Positions 35,075 through 46,799 of a stretch of DNA of 64,000 nt are shown here, one piece after another. Source of the DNA: Bubalus kerabau (lineage: Eukaryota; Chordata; Mammalia; Artiodactyla; Bovidae); contig NC_073630.1 in the NCBI RefSeq assembly GCF_029407905.1, positions 41,069,001 through 41,133,000 of the forward strand. Reading direction: 5' to 3'. A program made the translations under genes and the position numbers. The notes beneath the pieces were generated by a model. It searched no databases. It worked only from the letters and a program-made list of their open reading frames with translations, and had not been told where the DNA came from. The stretch's first letter is position 1. Each line of letters starts with the position of its first letter.

Positions 35075-35088
35075 TCTGATCTGATCTG
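33204..35088 (+). mobile_element. Younger BovB LINE inserted in the older BovB
   Basis: 5'-truncated BovB of about 1.9 kb, from the post-endonuclease linker to the 3' tail (ctgatctgatctgatctg). TSD agagatggga at 33194-33203 and 35089-35098, i.e. within the mid-ORF2 sequence of the older copy, which continues cleanly on the right. Younger-type markers PGISLEGMM and GGIGGRRRRGR. Confidence 0.95.
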
Positions 35089-36805
35089 AGAGATGGGAAA
35101 GACTACAGATATCTTCAAGAAAATTAGAGATACCAAGGGAACATTTCATGCAAAGATGGGGACAATAAAGGACAAAAATGGTATGGACCTAACAGAAGCA
35201 GAAGATATTAAGAGAGGTGGCAAGAATACACAGAAGAACTATACAAAAAAGATCTTCATGACCTAGATAAGCATGATGGTGTGATCACTCACCTAAAGCC
35301 AGACATCCTGGAACGTGAAGTCAAGTGGGCCTTAGAAAGCATCACTATGAAGAAAGCTAGTGGAGGTGATGGAATTCCAGCTGAGCTATTTCAAATCCGA
35401 AAAGATGATGCTGTGAAAGCACTGCACTCAATATGCCAGCAAATTTGGAAAACTCAGCAGTGGCCACAGGACTGGGAAAGGTCAGTTTTCATTCCCATCC
35501 CAAAGAAAGGCAATGCCAAAGAATGCTCAAACCACCACACAGTTGGACTCATCTCACATGCTAGCAAAGCAATGCTCAAAATTCTCCAAACCAGGCTTCA
35601 ACAGTACGTGAACTGTGAACTTCCAAATGTTCAAGCTGGATTTAGAAAGGCAGAGGAACCAGAGATTAAATTGCCAACATCCGCTGGATCATCAAAAAAT
35701 CAAAAGAGTTCCAGAAAAACATCTATTTCTGCTTTATTGACTATGCCAAAGCCTTTGACTGTGTGGATCACAACAAACTGTGGAAAATTCTTCAAGAGAT
35801 GGGAATGCCAGACCACCTGACCTGCCTCCTGAGAAATCTGTTTGTAGGACAAGAAGCAACAGTTAGAACCAGCATGGAACAACAGACTGGTTCCAAATTG
35901 GGAAAGGAATACGTTAAGGCTGTATATTGTCACTCTGCTTATTTAACTTATATGCAGAGTACATCATGCGAAATGCCAGGCTAGATGAAGCACAAGCTGG
36001 AGTCAAGATTGCTGGGTGAAATATCAATAATCTCAGATATGCAGATGACACCAGTTTTATGGCAGAAAGCAAAGAAGTACTAAATAGCCTCTTGATGAAA
36101 GTGAAAGAGGAGAGTGGAAAAGCTGGCCTAAAACTCAAACATTCAAAAAAAAAAATATCATGGCATTTGGTCCCATCACTTCAGGGCAAATAGATGGGGA
36201 AAAATGGAAACAGTGACAGTATTTTATTTGGCTCCAAAATCACTGCAGGTGGTGACTGCAGCCAGGAAATTAAAAGACTCTTTCTCCTTGGAAGAAAAAC
36301 TATGACCAACCTAGACATCACATTTAAAAGCAGAGACATTACTTTGCTGACAAAGGTCCATCTAATCAAAGCTATGGTTTTCTCAGTAGTCATGTATGGA
36401 TGTGAGAGTTGGACCGTAAAGAGGACTGAGTGCCAAAGAATTGATACTTTTGAATTGTGATGTTGGAGAAGACTCTTGAGAGTCCGACTGCAAGGAGATC
36501 AAACCAGTCCATCCTAAAGGAAATCAACCCCGAATAGTCATTGAAGGGACTGCTGCTGAAGCCAAAGCTCTAATACTTTTGCCACCTGATGCGAAGAGTT
36601 AACTTATTGGAAAAGACCCACATGCTGGGAAAAATTGAAGGCAGGAGGAGAAGAGGGTAACAGAGGATGAGATGGTTGGATAGCATCACTGACTCAATGG
36701 ACATGAGTTTGAGCAAGCTGAAGGAGTTGGTGATGGATAGGGAAGCCTGGCGTGCTGCAGTCCGTGGGGTCGCAAAGAGTCAGACACAGCTGAGCGACTG
36801 AACTG
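35089..36805 (+). pseudogene. Older BovB LINE, ORF2 and 3' end (broken)
   Basis: Right-hand part of the BovB split by the younger copy. ORF2 is read in pieces: 35281-35820 (VKWALESITMKKASGGDGIPAE, FIPIPKKGNAKECSNHH), 35763-35984, then RYADDTSFM-like text at 36030-36060, then 36194-36460 (MVFSVVMYGCESWTVKR). Several frameshifts and an A10 run at 36149-36158. Ends 'gctgagcgactgaactg'. Clearly more decayed than the inserted copy. Confidence 0.9.
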
Positions 36806-37692
36806 TACTAAATGAGAACAAAGTCTGTTTCCTATAGCCTCCAGCTCTCTTGAAAAAAAGCCCTGGGAGTTTTCAAAGCCAGATCTCCTGTGTTCATTTC
36901 TCCCCAGTGCAGGAACCCTGGGCTGAGCAGCCTGAGGGAGGGCTCAGGCCTTGCCCTCCTTGTGGAGGACCTATGCAGTTGTGATACCTTCCAGTAGCGA
37001 GTGACTGTGCTGGAGTTGTGGGTTTTAACTAAACTTTCCAGCCCTCCTACTGACCTTGTGATTTCTCCTTCATATTTTTAGTTATGGGAAATTTTCTCTG
37101 CTAGTCTTCAGATCATTCTCAGAGATAATTCCTGTTTAAGTTGTTATAATTTGAGTGTGTCATGAAAGGAGGTGAGCTCAGTATCTTCCTATTGAATCAT
37201 CTTAATCCCCTCTCAAGAACTTTTTTTTAATAGATGCTTTTATCACTTTAAACACAAATCTTTGAATTGAATTTTTCCTGTCTTCTATACTTTGTACTTC
37301 TAGGTATTTTGTATTTCCAGGGTTTTTTTTTTTTTTGCTTTAATATATTTTTTAAGTTCCATTTTGATTTGTTCTTGCACACATTGGCTGTTCAGAAGCT
37401 TGTTGTTCAATTTCTAAGTGTTCCTGAATTTTCAAATATTCTTAATATTGATTTTCAGTTTCATACCATTGTGGTTAGAAAAGACACTTGATATGATTTC
37501 AATCTTCTTTGATTTTTGAAGACTTTCGTGGCTTAACATTCCATCTATCCTAGGAAATGTTCTATGTGTACCTAAAAAGAATAGAACTTTTGCTGCTGTT
37601 GAGTGAAATGTACTATATATGTCAGGTTCACTTGATATTAAGTGCTCAAGTTCAGTGCTTTCTGATTGATATTCTGTCTGGATGATCGATAT
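36806..37692 (-). mobile_element. Antisense L1 5' UTR and upstream ORF text
   Basis: 'gtttcctatagcctccagctc' resumes the L1 5' UTR interrupted at 31980. From about 37230 a second antisense L1 fragment is read ('aagacacttgatatgatttc', 'ttgctgctgttgagtg'). No gene. Confidence 0.7.
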
Positions 37693-37957
37693 CAGTGGTC
37701 CCCAACCTTTTTGGGACCAAGGACCAGTTTCATGGAAGACAATTTTCGCATGGACGCAGGAATAGAGGGTCATTTCGGGATAATTCAAGTGCATTATTTT
37801 GATTATACCACCACTGATCTGGCAGGAGGTGGAATTCAGGTAACAAAGCAAGCCATGGGAAGTGGCTATAAATACAGATGAAGCTTTGCTCCCTCACCCA
37901 CCACTCACCTCCTACTGTGCAGCCTGGTTCCTATACAGGGGGCACTGGGGACCCCTG
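37693..37957 (-). mobile_element. Short non-autonomous hAT element (265 bp)
   Basis: Terminal inverted repeats cagtggtccccaacc (left) and ...ggggacccctg (right). Probable 8-bp TSD atcgatat / atccatac (6 of 8 match) at 37685-37692 and 37958-37965. Its right 110 bp are the reverse complement of the 5' end of the element at 8600, so it is an internally deleted relative lying in the opposite orientation. Confidence 0.8.
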
Positions 37958-37965
37958 ATCCATAC

Positions 37966-38152
37966 ATTGTTGAAAGTGGGGTATGACTTTTCTTACCATT
38001 ATTTCTGTACATTTTCCCCATCATATGTGTGACTATTTTCTTTATATATTTAGAGCCTCCAATGATGAATACATATATATTCATAGTTGTCATAATTTCT
38101 TGATAAATTAATACCTTTGTTTCTTTGAGAGGTTTGACTTAAAGTCTTCCTA
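37966..38152 (-). mobile_element. Antisense L1 remnant
   Basis: 'attgttgaaagtggggtatg' continues the L1 cut by the hAT element. Confidence 0.7.
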
Positions 38153-38163
38153 TGCCCTATAAT

Positions 38164-38442
38164 CGGAGAAGGCAATGGCAACCCACTCCAGTACTCTTGC
38201 CTGGAAAATCCCATGGATGGAGGAGCCTGGTAGGCTGCATTCCATGGGGTCATGTAAGAGTCGGATATGACCGAGCGACTTCACTTTCACTTATCACTTT
38301 TATGCATTGGAGAAAGAAATGGCAACCCACTCCAGTGTTCTTGCCTGGAGAATCCCAGGGACGGTGGAGCCTGGTGGGCTGCCGTCTATGGGGTCGCACA
38401 GAGTCGGACATGACTGAAGTGACTTAGCAGCAGCAGCAGCAG
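38164..38442 (+). mobile_element. Bov-A2 SINE
   Basis: Two Bov-A monomers ending in (AGC)n. TSD tgccctataat / tgccttatgat at 38153-38163 and 38443-38453. Confidence 0.9.
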
Positions 38443-38453
38443 TGCCTTATGAT

Positions 38454-38690
38454 AGACTAGTCGGGCAAGTATTTTTGTATGGAAAATCTTTTATCTGATC
38501 ATTCATTTTTATCCTATATATGGCCTGAAAGTTAACACAACTCTCATATACAAAGTATATAATCAAACTTTTAAAAATCTGTTATATATATATTTAAACT
38601 GAAGTATAGTTGAATTACAATATTACATTTAATCTCAGAGGTAATTTAATATTTGTATAGATTATGTTCCACTTAAAGTTATTACAAAAC
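38454..38690 (-). mobile_element. Antisense L1 remnant; 3' UTR from about 38590
   Basis: 'aactgaagtatagttgaatt' begins an antisense L1 3' UTR, the same kind of sequence that forms the spacers of the array to the right. Confidence 0.65.
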
Positions 38691-38830
38691 AGAGAATTCT
38701 CTGATGGTCCACTGGATAAGACCCAATGCTTTAAATGCAGGAAGTGAGTTTGATCCCTGGTTGGGAAACTAAGATCCCATGTGCTCTGTGGCATGGCCAA
38801 AGGAAAAAACAACCAAAGAAAAAAAATAAT
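38691..38830 (+). mobile_element. CHR-type SINE
   Basis: 'gaattctctgatggtccac', 'tgagtttgatccctggttgg', 'ctaagatcccatgtgc', A-rich tail. Confidence 0.8.
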
Positions 38831-38998
38831 AGATGTATTTCCCTGTGTTGTACAAGATACCCTTGTTTGTTTATTTTATACATAGAGGGGTATTAGACTG
38901 AGAGAGACAATGGTCTCTGCCTCCTCACTTCACTGTCCCCACTGGTAACCACTAGTGTGTTCTCTGTGAGTCTATGTGAGTGTATGATATTCCACATG
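38831..38998 (-). mobile_element. Antisense L1 3' UTR
   Basis: 'ccctgtgttgtacaagatac' and 'cactggtaaccactagtg' are L1 3' UTR phrases; continues at 40564. Confidence 0.75.
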
Positions 38999-39008
38999 TA
39001 ATTATGAT

Positions 39009-40553
39009 CACATGAATGTGATCACTCACCTAGAGCCAGACATCTTGGAGTGTGAAGTCAAGTGGGCCTTAGGAAGTGTCACTACGAACAGAGCTAGTGG
39101 AGGTGATGGAATTCCAGCTGAGGTTTTTCAAATCCTAAAAGATGATGATGAGAAAGTGCTGCACTCAATATGCCAGCAAATTCGGAAAATTCAGCAGTGG
39201 CCACAGGACTGGAAAAGTCAGTTTTCATTCCAATCCCAAAGAAGGGCAATGCCAAAGAATGTTCAAACTACTGCACAATTGCACTCATTTCACAGGATAG
39301 CAAAGTAATGCTCAAAATTCTCCAAGCTAGGCTTCAACAGTACATGAACCGAGAACTTCCAGATGTTCAAGCTGGATTTAGAAAAGCCAGAGGAGCCCAA
39401 GATCAAATTGCCAACATTTATTGGATCATAGAAAAAGCAAGAGAATTCCAGAAGAAATCTACTTCTGCTTCATTGATGACACTAAAGCCTTTGACTATGT
39501 GGATCACAGAAAAGTGTGGAAGATTCTTCAAGAGATGGGAATACCAGACCACCTGACCTGCCTCCTAAGAACCTGTATGCAGGTCAAGAAGCAATAGCTA
39601 GAACCGGACATAAAGCAATGGATTGGTTCTAATTCGGAAAGGAGTACATCAAGGCTGTATATTGTCACCCTGCTTATTTAACTTACATGCAGAGTACATC
39701 ATGCAAAATGCCAGGCTGGATGAAGCACAAGCTGGAATCAAGATTGCTGGGAGAAATATCAATAGTCTCAGATATGCAGATGACACCACCCATATGGCAG
39801 AAAGCAAAGAGGAACTAAAAAGCCTTTTGATGAATGTGAAAGAGAAGAGTGAAAAAGCTGGCTTAAAAGTTAACATTCAAAAAACTAAGATCATGTCATC
39901 CTGTCTCATCACTTCCTGGCATATAGATGGGGAAACAATGGAAAAGGTAACAGACTTTATTTTCTTTGGCTCCAAGATCACTGCAGATGGTGACTGCAAC
40001 CATGAAATTAAAAGATGCTTGCTCCTTGGAAGAAAAGCTATGACAAACCTAGACAGTGTATTAGAAAACATAGACGTTATTTTACTGACAAAGATACATA
40101 TAGTCAAAGCTAAGGTTTTTCAAGTAGTCATGTATGGATATGAGGGTTGGACCATAAAGAAGGCTGAGCAGCACTGAAGAATTGATGCTTTTGAACTGTG
40201 GTGTTGGAGAGGACTCTTGAGAGTCCCTTGGATTGCAAGGAGATCCAACCAGTCCATCCTAAAGGAAATCAGTCCTGAATATCCATTGGAAGGACTGATG
40301 CTGAAGCTGAAGCTGCAATACTTGGCCACCTGATGTGACGAACTGACTCATTGGAAAAGACCCTGATGCTAGGAAAGATTGAAGGCAGGAGGAGAAGGGG
40401 ACAACAGAGGATGAGATGGTTGGATGGCATCACTGACTCAATGGACATTGGTTTGAGCAAGCTCCGGGAGATAGTGAAGGACAGGGAAGCCTGGGATGCT
40501 GCAATCCATGGGTTCAAAAAGAGTTGGACATGGCTGAGTGACTGAACAACAAA
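39009..40553 (+). mobile_element. BovB LINE, 5'-truncated, 1.5 kb
   Basis: Starts inside ORF2 before the RT. Pieces at 39012-39308, 39170-39556, 39623-40177 (RYADDTTHMAES) and 40351-40545 (GKIEGRRRRGQQRM), separated by frameshifts: an older-type, dead copy. Perfect TSD taattatgat at 38999-39008 and 40554-40563. Minus-strand frames here are shadows. Confidence 0.93.
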
Positions 40554-40563
40554 TAATTATGAT

Positions 40564-41009
40564 ATATTGTCTTCCTCTGTCTGACTTATTCACGTAGCAT
40601 GATCATCTCCAGATTTATCCATGTTGCTATGAATAACTTTCTTTCTTAAGGCTAAGTAATATTCTACTGTCTCTGTATGTCACATCTTCTTTGTTCATTC
40701 ACGTGTCATTAAACATTTTCCTTGTTACCACATCTTTTCTATTATAAACAGTGCTGCAGTAATGTTGGGTGTATGTGGTATTTTGAATTATGGTTTTCTC
40801 AGAACATATGCCCTGGTGTGAAAATGCTTGATCATCTGCTTTCTCTACTTTTACTTTATTTAAAAAAACATATTTACTGTTCTCATGTAGCTCTTTACAC
40901 TTTGTATTCTCACCAATAGCATAGGAAGCTTCCTCTTCTCACGCCCTCTCCAGCTTTTATTGTTCGTAGATGTTCTAATGATAATTAGTCTCACTGGAGT
41001 GAGGTGATG
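40564..41009 (-). mobile_element. Antisense L1 3' portion
   Basis: 'atccatgttgctatgaataac', 'attataaacagtgctgcag', then the TSD region of the next SINE. This is the leftmost clear L1-type spacer of the tandem array. Confidence 0.75.
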
Positions 41010-41210
41010 TGCTTGTTTGCTGTCGTGTCTGACTCTGCAACCCCATGGACTGTAGTTCACCAGGCTCCTCTATCCATGGGATCGTTCAGGCAAGAATACT
41101 AGAGTGGGTAGCCATTTCCTTCTCCAGGGGATCTTCCCAACCCAGTGATTGAACCTATGTCTCCTGCATTACAGGCAGATTCTTTACTTGCTGAGCCATT
41201 AAGGAAGTTC
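41010..41210 (-). mobile_element. Bov-tA SINE
   Basis: Antisense copy with diverged TSD (ctggagtgaggtgat / ctggtgtgaggtggt) at about 40994 and 41211. Confidence 0.85.
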
Positions 41211-41409
41211 CTGGTGTGAGGTGGTACTTCATTGCAATTTTGAGTCATTGTCTCATCATTAGCGATGTTGACCATTGTTTCCTGTAGTTTTTCTTTTCTT
41301 AATTTTTTCAAAATAGTGAGACTAATATTTACCCTTAAAACTGGCCTCTGGAAAGTTGTCCTGGTGTGAATACTTTTTCACTTACCTCCCCCAGGATATT
41401 TCTTGAGGG

Positions 41410-41511
41410 TCTATGCCAATATTCTGGCCTGGAGAATTCCAAGGACTGTATAGTCCATAGGGTTGCAAAGAGTCAGACACTACTGAGCGACTTTCATTTT
41501 CACTGTCATTC
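41410..41511 (+). mobile_element. Bov-A SINE fragment
   Basis: 'caatattctggcctggagaa' to 'actactgagcgactttc'; 5'-truncated. Confidence 0.75.
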
Positions 41512-41583
41512 TAGTACCACCAGTCCTTGTGAATATTCAGTGCCCAGCAGCAGAGGTTTTAGAGTTGCTGTTACAGGAAATGT

Positions 41584-41599
41584 CCACAAAATGGCAGCA
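41584..41599 (+). promoter_or_regulatory. CTCF-like motif, unit 1
   Basis: ccacaaaatggcagca: matches the CTCF core except at two positions relative to CCASYAGRKGGCRSY. Confidence 0.4.
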
Positions 41600-41681
41600 C
41601 TTCTTCATCCCCAAATCTGGCATATGGGGCAACAAGAGCCTTGGAGAAAGTTGGATTCCTGATTTATAAATTTGGGGTGGG

Positions 41682-41887
41682 GGGCTTCCCTTGTGGTTTC
41701 CCTTGTGGCTCAGCTGATAAAGAATCCGCCTGCAATGCGGGAGACCTCGGTTTGATCCCTGGGTTGGGAAGATTCCCCTGGAGAAGGGAAAGGCTACTCC
41801 AGTATTCTGGCCTGGAGAATTCCAGGGACTGTAGAGAGAGAGTCAGACACGACTGAGCGACTTTCACTTTCACTTTTCACTTTCACT
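41682..41887 (+). mobile_element. Bov-tA SINE
   Basis: Head 'gggcttcccttgtgg' (with 'cttcccttgtgg' duplicated), B-box 'ggtttgatccc', ends in ctttcacttttcac repeats. Inserted in segment A of unit 1. Confidence 0.88.
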
Positions 41888-42006
41888 ATGTCATGTGCCA
41901 GAAAAAGCCTAAGGGCTCTGTCTTTGTACTTTTACCCCCTTACCCTTCATCCCAGGATGAATTTGAGCCCCTATAAAATCACTTTCTTGAGTTGGCTGTC
42001 ATCCTT

Positions 42007-42573
42007 CAGTTCAGTTCAACTCAGTAGCGTCCGACTCTTTGCAACCCCATGGACTGCAGCATGTCAGGCCTCCCTGTCCATCACCAACTCCCGGAGTTTA
42101 CTCAAACTCATGTCCATTGAGTTGGTGATGCCATCCAACCATCTCATCCTCTGTTGTCCCCTTCTCCTCCCGCCTTCAATCTTTCCCAGCATCATGGTCT
42201 TTTCAAATGAGTCAGATGGCCATTTGGCGCATCAGGTGGCCAAAGTATTGGAGTTTCAGCTTCAACATCAGTCCTTCCAATGAATATTCAGGACTGATTT
42301 CCTTTAGGACAGACTGGTTGGATCTCCTTGCAGTCCAAATGACCCTCAAGAGTCTCCTCCAGCACCACAGTTCAAAAGCATCAATTCTTTGGCACTCAGC
42401 ATTCCTTATAGTCCAACTCTCACATCCATACACGACTACTAGAAAAACCATAGCTTTAACTAGACGGACCTTTGTTGACAAAGTAATGTCTATGCTTTTT
42501 AATATGCTATCAAAGTTGGTCATAACTTTTCTTCCAAGGAGTAAGTATCTTTTAATTTCATGGCTGCAGTCAC
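42007..42573 (-). mobile_element. BovB LINE 3' end, antisense
   Basis: C-terminal ORF2 (42212-42523, PEYSLEGLM, older type). TSD catcctt at 42000-42006 and 42574-42580. It separates A and B of unit 1; in unit 3 the corresponding site (gctgtcg/ttttaggggagg) is uninterrupted. Confidence 0.92.
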
Positions 42574-43169
42574 CATCCTTAGGGGAGGCCTTTTAAAGAA
42601 GGAGACTGCAGTAGGGATCCGCATCACCTGGAGACCAGCTGGCTTTTCAAAGCTCTTGCAGCCCAGGGGCTACACCTTACTCAGGGCTTGGTTTAGCTCT
42701 TTGAGGGCACATCTGGCGATGGAAACTGTCCTTCCTGCAGAGGGGACATGGCAACTCAGGTTAAAAGGGCACAGATGTGCTAGGACAACCACCCCTGCTC
42801 CCGCAGCTTGACGACATTCCAGCCTTGAAATACGTGCCTATTCAGGCTGCAGTTTTGTGACACTAGCCTGGGAAAAAAGGCAAGAGAGAAGTACAGTAGG
42901 CAGTTCTTTTTTTATTTTTTTAAATTTCTTTAAAAATATTTTTATCAATGTCTGGAAGTATTGATGATTTACAACTACTTTGCTGTTTTCAGTGGTACAA
43001 AAGGGGATTCAGATATATATCTACACATACTCATGTTCTTCAGTTTCTCTTCCCATAAAAGTTACTAAACTATGTCAACCAAAACTCAATACAGAATCGG
43101 TCTGTAATATAGAGTAGGTCTCCACGGATGATCTGTTTCCTATATATAAATTAGTGTGTATAGTTTTCT

Positions 43170-43193
43170 GCTGCTGCTAAGTCGCTTCAGTAG
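43170..43193 (-). mobile_element. 24-bp Bov-A end stub with TSD
   Basis: gctgctgctaagtcgcttca plus a few bases, flanked by tatagttttct at 43159-43169 and 43194-43204. Confidence 0.7.
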
Positions 43194-43690
43194 TATAGTT
43201 TTCTAAAAACTCCTAATTTATCCTCTCCTCTCACTTTTCCCACAAGTAAGCCTAAGTTTCTTTTCTGATTATGGGTCTACTTCTCTTTTGTAAACTAGTT
43301 CATTGGTATGAGGTTTCGATTCCACCTGTAAAAAATATCACAAGATGGTCGTCTTTCTATAAATTATGTAATTAGAATGACATCTCGGAGTTCCTCCATA
43401 TTGCTGAGAAAGGCTTTGTTTTATTCCTCTTTTTGGCTAAATATCCTTTGTCTCTCTGTGGTAGTCTTTTATCCATGCATCTGTTCACAGCGTTTCAGCT
43501 GCTTCACTGTCTTAGCTAAAGTAAACAGTGAGTGCTCTGGGGAATGGTAGGGTGTAGTGTCTTTTCAAAGAAAAGTTTTCTCCAAGTGTATGCCCAGGCA
43601 TGAGAATGCCTGAAGAATTGAATGCTCTGCTCTTAGTTTCCTACGGAAACTCTGTACAACTCTCCATTGAATTATTCGTGTGTGTGTGTG

Positions 43691-43762
43691 TGAAGTCGCT
43701 CAGTCGTGTCCGACTCTTTGCGACCCCGTGGACTGTAGCCCGCCAGCCTCCTCTGTCCAACT
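43691..43762 (-). mobile_element. Bov-tA/Bov-A 3' fragment
   Basis: 'gaagtcgctcagtcgtgtcc' to 'gtggactgtagcccgccag', following a (GT)n at 43677-43690. Confidence 0.8.
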
Positions 43763-44009
43763 AACAGCACAGGAGTCCTCTTTCTTCTTAACACCCAATC
43801 TGGCATTTATTGTTCGTAAATATTTTAAGGATAACCGCTTTGTGTGGTGTGAGGTGATACTTCCTTGCAATTTTAAGTCGCTTATCTCTAATCACTAGCA
43901 AAGTAGACTATTGTTTACTAGGTTATACCTTTCTATTTTTAAAAAATTCAATGCTGTAACACTGACCTCTTGAAATTGGCCTTTGAAAACTCATTTTAAA
44001 TTAAATTTC

Positions 44010-44640
44010 TTCTGATTGCTCTCCCAGGATATTTTTTGATGGCAAGTGTCATTTACAATCTCTAGGGTGTTGGGAATATTGTGTCCCCAGAGGCTGAGAT
44101 GTCAGTATTTCTGAAGGCAGTATCACTGCTTCTGTGGAATTCTGGTTAATGGGCCAGCCAGAGTCTTAATGAAACTTGGGGTGATGGGTTATAATTTGGA
44201 ATGTCATGTGTCAACAAAAAGCCCTACAGCTTCTGTCTTCAGACTTCTTCCCCCAACTGTTCACCCAGCACAGATCTTTTCTCTAAAAAATCACTATATT
44301 GAATGCTGTTGTTTTCAGGAGAGGTCTTTTAAAGGAGGAGGCTGGAAGAGGAATCTGCATGATCTGAAACCAGGAGAACAGCTGGCTTTCTAAGCTCTTC
44401 CAGCAAGGGGGCTATACCATATACTTGAGGTGTACCACACTTGCTTTAGCTTCTGGAGGGTCCTCCTGACTCGAGAGATTGGAGTTTCATGCGAGGAAAC
44501 CAGGTACCACCATTCCACATGGGCATCAAAGTGCTGGGACAAACGCCTCTTCCTCCCGAGCCCCACATATTCCAGCTTTGACCCCAAGCTTGCTCATGCT
44601 GCATGGATATGACACTAGCAAAAGAAAAGGAAGAAAAAGA
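44010..44640 (+). repeat. Array unit 2 (A+B)
   Basis: A: 'gtgtccccagaggctgagatg' with a decayed CTCF site ('ctgaaggcagtatcactgc'). B begins about 44318 ('aggagaggtcttttaaag'), with 'cagctggctttctaagctc'. Confidence 0.75.
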
Positions 44641-45169
44641 ACACTAGATTAAACTTTTTGTTTCTAAATTTTATTTTTCTTTCTCTAGGGGTAACATTGA
44701 TTTACAATGTATTATCTGTTTCAGAGTAACAGAAAGAGGATTTATATCTACACATTAATTTCAGCTTCTGTTTCCATAGATCTTATTGAAGCATTTTGAG
44801 TAGAAATTCCTGTGATATAGAGTAGATCTGTGTTGGTGACTGATCTGGGGGGGGGGGTGTGTGTGTGTGTGTGTGTACATGTGTATGCAAGTGTGTGTGA
44901 ATATACAGTTCTCAGCTGCCTTGAAATTTATCATCTCCTTCCAACTTGCACTTAAATAAGACTATGTTTGTTTCTAATGTCTCTGAATCTATCTCACATT
45001 TGTAAATTGGTACATAAATCCCTCTTCTAAATGATACCATGACACTTGCCTTTCTCTGTCGAAGTGCTTTACTTACTTCCATCCATGTTATAAAGAAAGG
45101 TGTTTTATTTATTATTCTTAATGGCTAAGTTTACCTTGTCTCCCTGGAGCAGTACTTTTCCCAGACTAT
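44641..45169 (-). repeat. L1-derived spacer after unit 2
   Basis: Antisense L1 3' UTR ('ttgatttacaatgtattatc'), shorter than its neighbours. Contains G11 (44847-44857) and (GT)n (44857-44876). Confidence 0.75.
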
Positions 45170-45790
45170 TTCCTGAATGCTGGTGTCATTGACAGCCCCC
45201 AAGCCTTCTGAATATTCCTTGCCCTGCAGCAGTTTCAGTGTTGCTGTTACGAAATGTGTCCACAAGGTGGCAGCACTTCCGCATTCCCCACTCTAATGGA
45301 GCCAAAGGAGCCTTAATGAAACCGGCCTTCTTGAGTTGTCATTTGGAATGCCACGTGGCAGAGGAACGCCCAAGGGCTTCTATCCCCCTGACACTTCCCT
45401 TGTGACAAACGTTGATCTCTGAAAAATCGCTGTCTTTGAGGTGGCTGTCGTTTTTAGGGGAGGGTTTTGAAAAAGGCAACTGAAATAGGGATCCACATCA
45501 GGGGGAGACCTGGAGACCAGCTGGATTTTCAAAGCTCGTCCAGCGCAGAGGCTTGACCATACCTGGGATGCACTAGGCTTGAATTTGCTCTTGGGGGATG
45601 GCCTGCATGCGGAGACTGTGGTCCCAGGCAGATTCGACTGGGCAGCACAGGTGCAAAGGGGGTTCATGTTCCAGAGACACCTTCCTGGTTCCCTGAGCCC
45701 CAGCACATCCCTGCCTTGAGACCAAGCCTAGTCAGCCTGCAGAGATTGATGTTAGCTCGGGGAAAAGAGGCTAGAAAGCAGTAGAGTAGG
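45170..45790 (+). repeat. Array unit 3 (A+B)
   Basis: A: 'cctgcagcagtttcagtg', CTCF-like site at 45260. B from 45456 ('aggggagggttttgaaa'). The minus frame 45380-45706 across it is not shared by other units. Confidence 0.8.
45260..45276 (+). promoter_or_regulatory. CTCF-like motif, unit 3
   Basis: ccacaaggtggcagcac: 14 of 15 core positions fit CCASYAGRKGGCRSY. Confidence 0.55.
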
Positions 45791-46799
45791 CAATGGTTGT
45801 TGTCTTTTTTTTTTCCTCTTAAACTTTGCATTTAATTTTTCTAGAAATACCCTTGGTTTACAATGCTTGTTTATTTCAGATGTACAGTAAGGAGTTTCAT
45901 TATGCCTCTAAACATACCCATTATTTTTAGCTTCTATACCCCTAGACGTTATTAAAGTCAGCTGAGTCAAATTCCCTGTGATAATTCAGTGGTCTTCTTG
46001 ATGATCTATTTTACATACACACACACACACACACACAGAGACAGAGAAGTATCTATTAGCGTGTATAGGATTCAACCACCTTCTAATTTATCTTTCCTTT
46101 ACACCTTTCTTCTTTGGAAACCCTGGCTTCGTTTTTTAATATCTCTGGGTCAATTTCTCTGTTCTAAATTCATTCATAGGATGAGTTTTCCCATTCCATC
46201 TCTAAGTGACATCACAGGCTGATTGCCCATCTGTCTCACTTATTTTACTGACTTCCATCCATGGTGCTGAGAAAGGCCTTATTTTCTCCTCCTTTGTGGC
46301 TAAGATTTGATTGTCTCTCTGTGGCACTACATCCTTATCCATCTATCTGTCCATGGAAATTTGGGCCACTTCTGTATCCTGGCTGTTGTCAAAACTAAGT
46401 GCTGTGGGAAACGTTCAGGTCCCTGTGTTCCTTCCAGTGAAGGAGGTTTCAGGAGAGGGGTCCAGATGTGCGAATGCTGAAGATGTGATTGCTGTATATC
46501 TTGTTTCCTAAGGATCTTCCATACTCTTCTCCATGTGGTCCTTTACAATTTGCATTTCCATTTATGACAGCTTAGGAGGCTCCTTTTCCCCCCCATGCCC
46601 ACTCTGGCATTTATTGTTTGTAAATATTTGAAGGCGAACCAATTTGTGTGGTGTGAGGGGATACTTCCTTGCCATTTTAAGTGTCTTGCCTCTAATCATT
46701 AGCAATGTGGACCACTCTGTCCTAGGTTTTATCTTGCCAGTGTTTTATAATTTGCTACAATGTGAGTGGTATTTACCTCTTGAAATTGGCCCCCAAAAC
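45791..46799 (-). repeat. L1-derived spacer after unit 3
   Basis: Antisense L1 3' UTR through ORF2 end ('cttggtttacaatgcttg', 'gacttccatccatggtgctg', 'ggcatttattgtttgtaaat'). (CA)n at 46013-46038. Confidence 0.75.

Larger units (their letters stand above)
41512..42900 (+). repeat. Array unit 1 (A+B), interrupted
   Basis: Segment A at 41512-41681 and 41888-41999, split by a Bov-tA. Segment B at 42581-42900, separated from A by a BovB. CTCF-like motif at 41584. B text: 'aggggaggccttttaaag', 'cgcatcacctggagacc'. Confidence 0.8.
42901..44009 (-). repeat. L1-derived spacer after unit 1
   Basis: Antisense L1 3' UTR into ORF2 end ('ttgatgatttacaactactt', 'ctccatattgctgagaaagg', 'ggtgtgaggtgatacttcc'). 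Contains a 24-bp SINE stub (43170) and a Bov-tA fragment (43691). Confidence 0.75.

Noticed and set aside
37432..37851. 139-codon minus frame
   Set aside because: Crosses the boundary between L1 and the short hAT element; not a gene.
45380..45706. 108-codon minus frame in unit 3
   Set aside because: Corresponding frames are broken in the other units.
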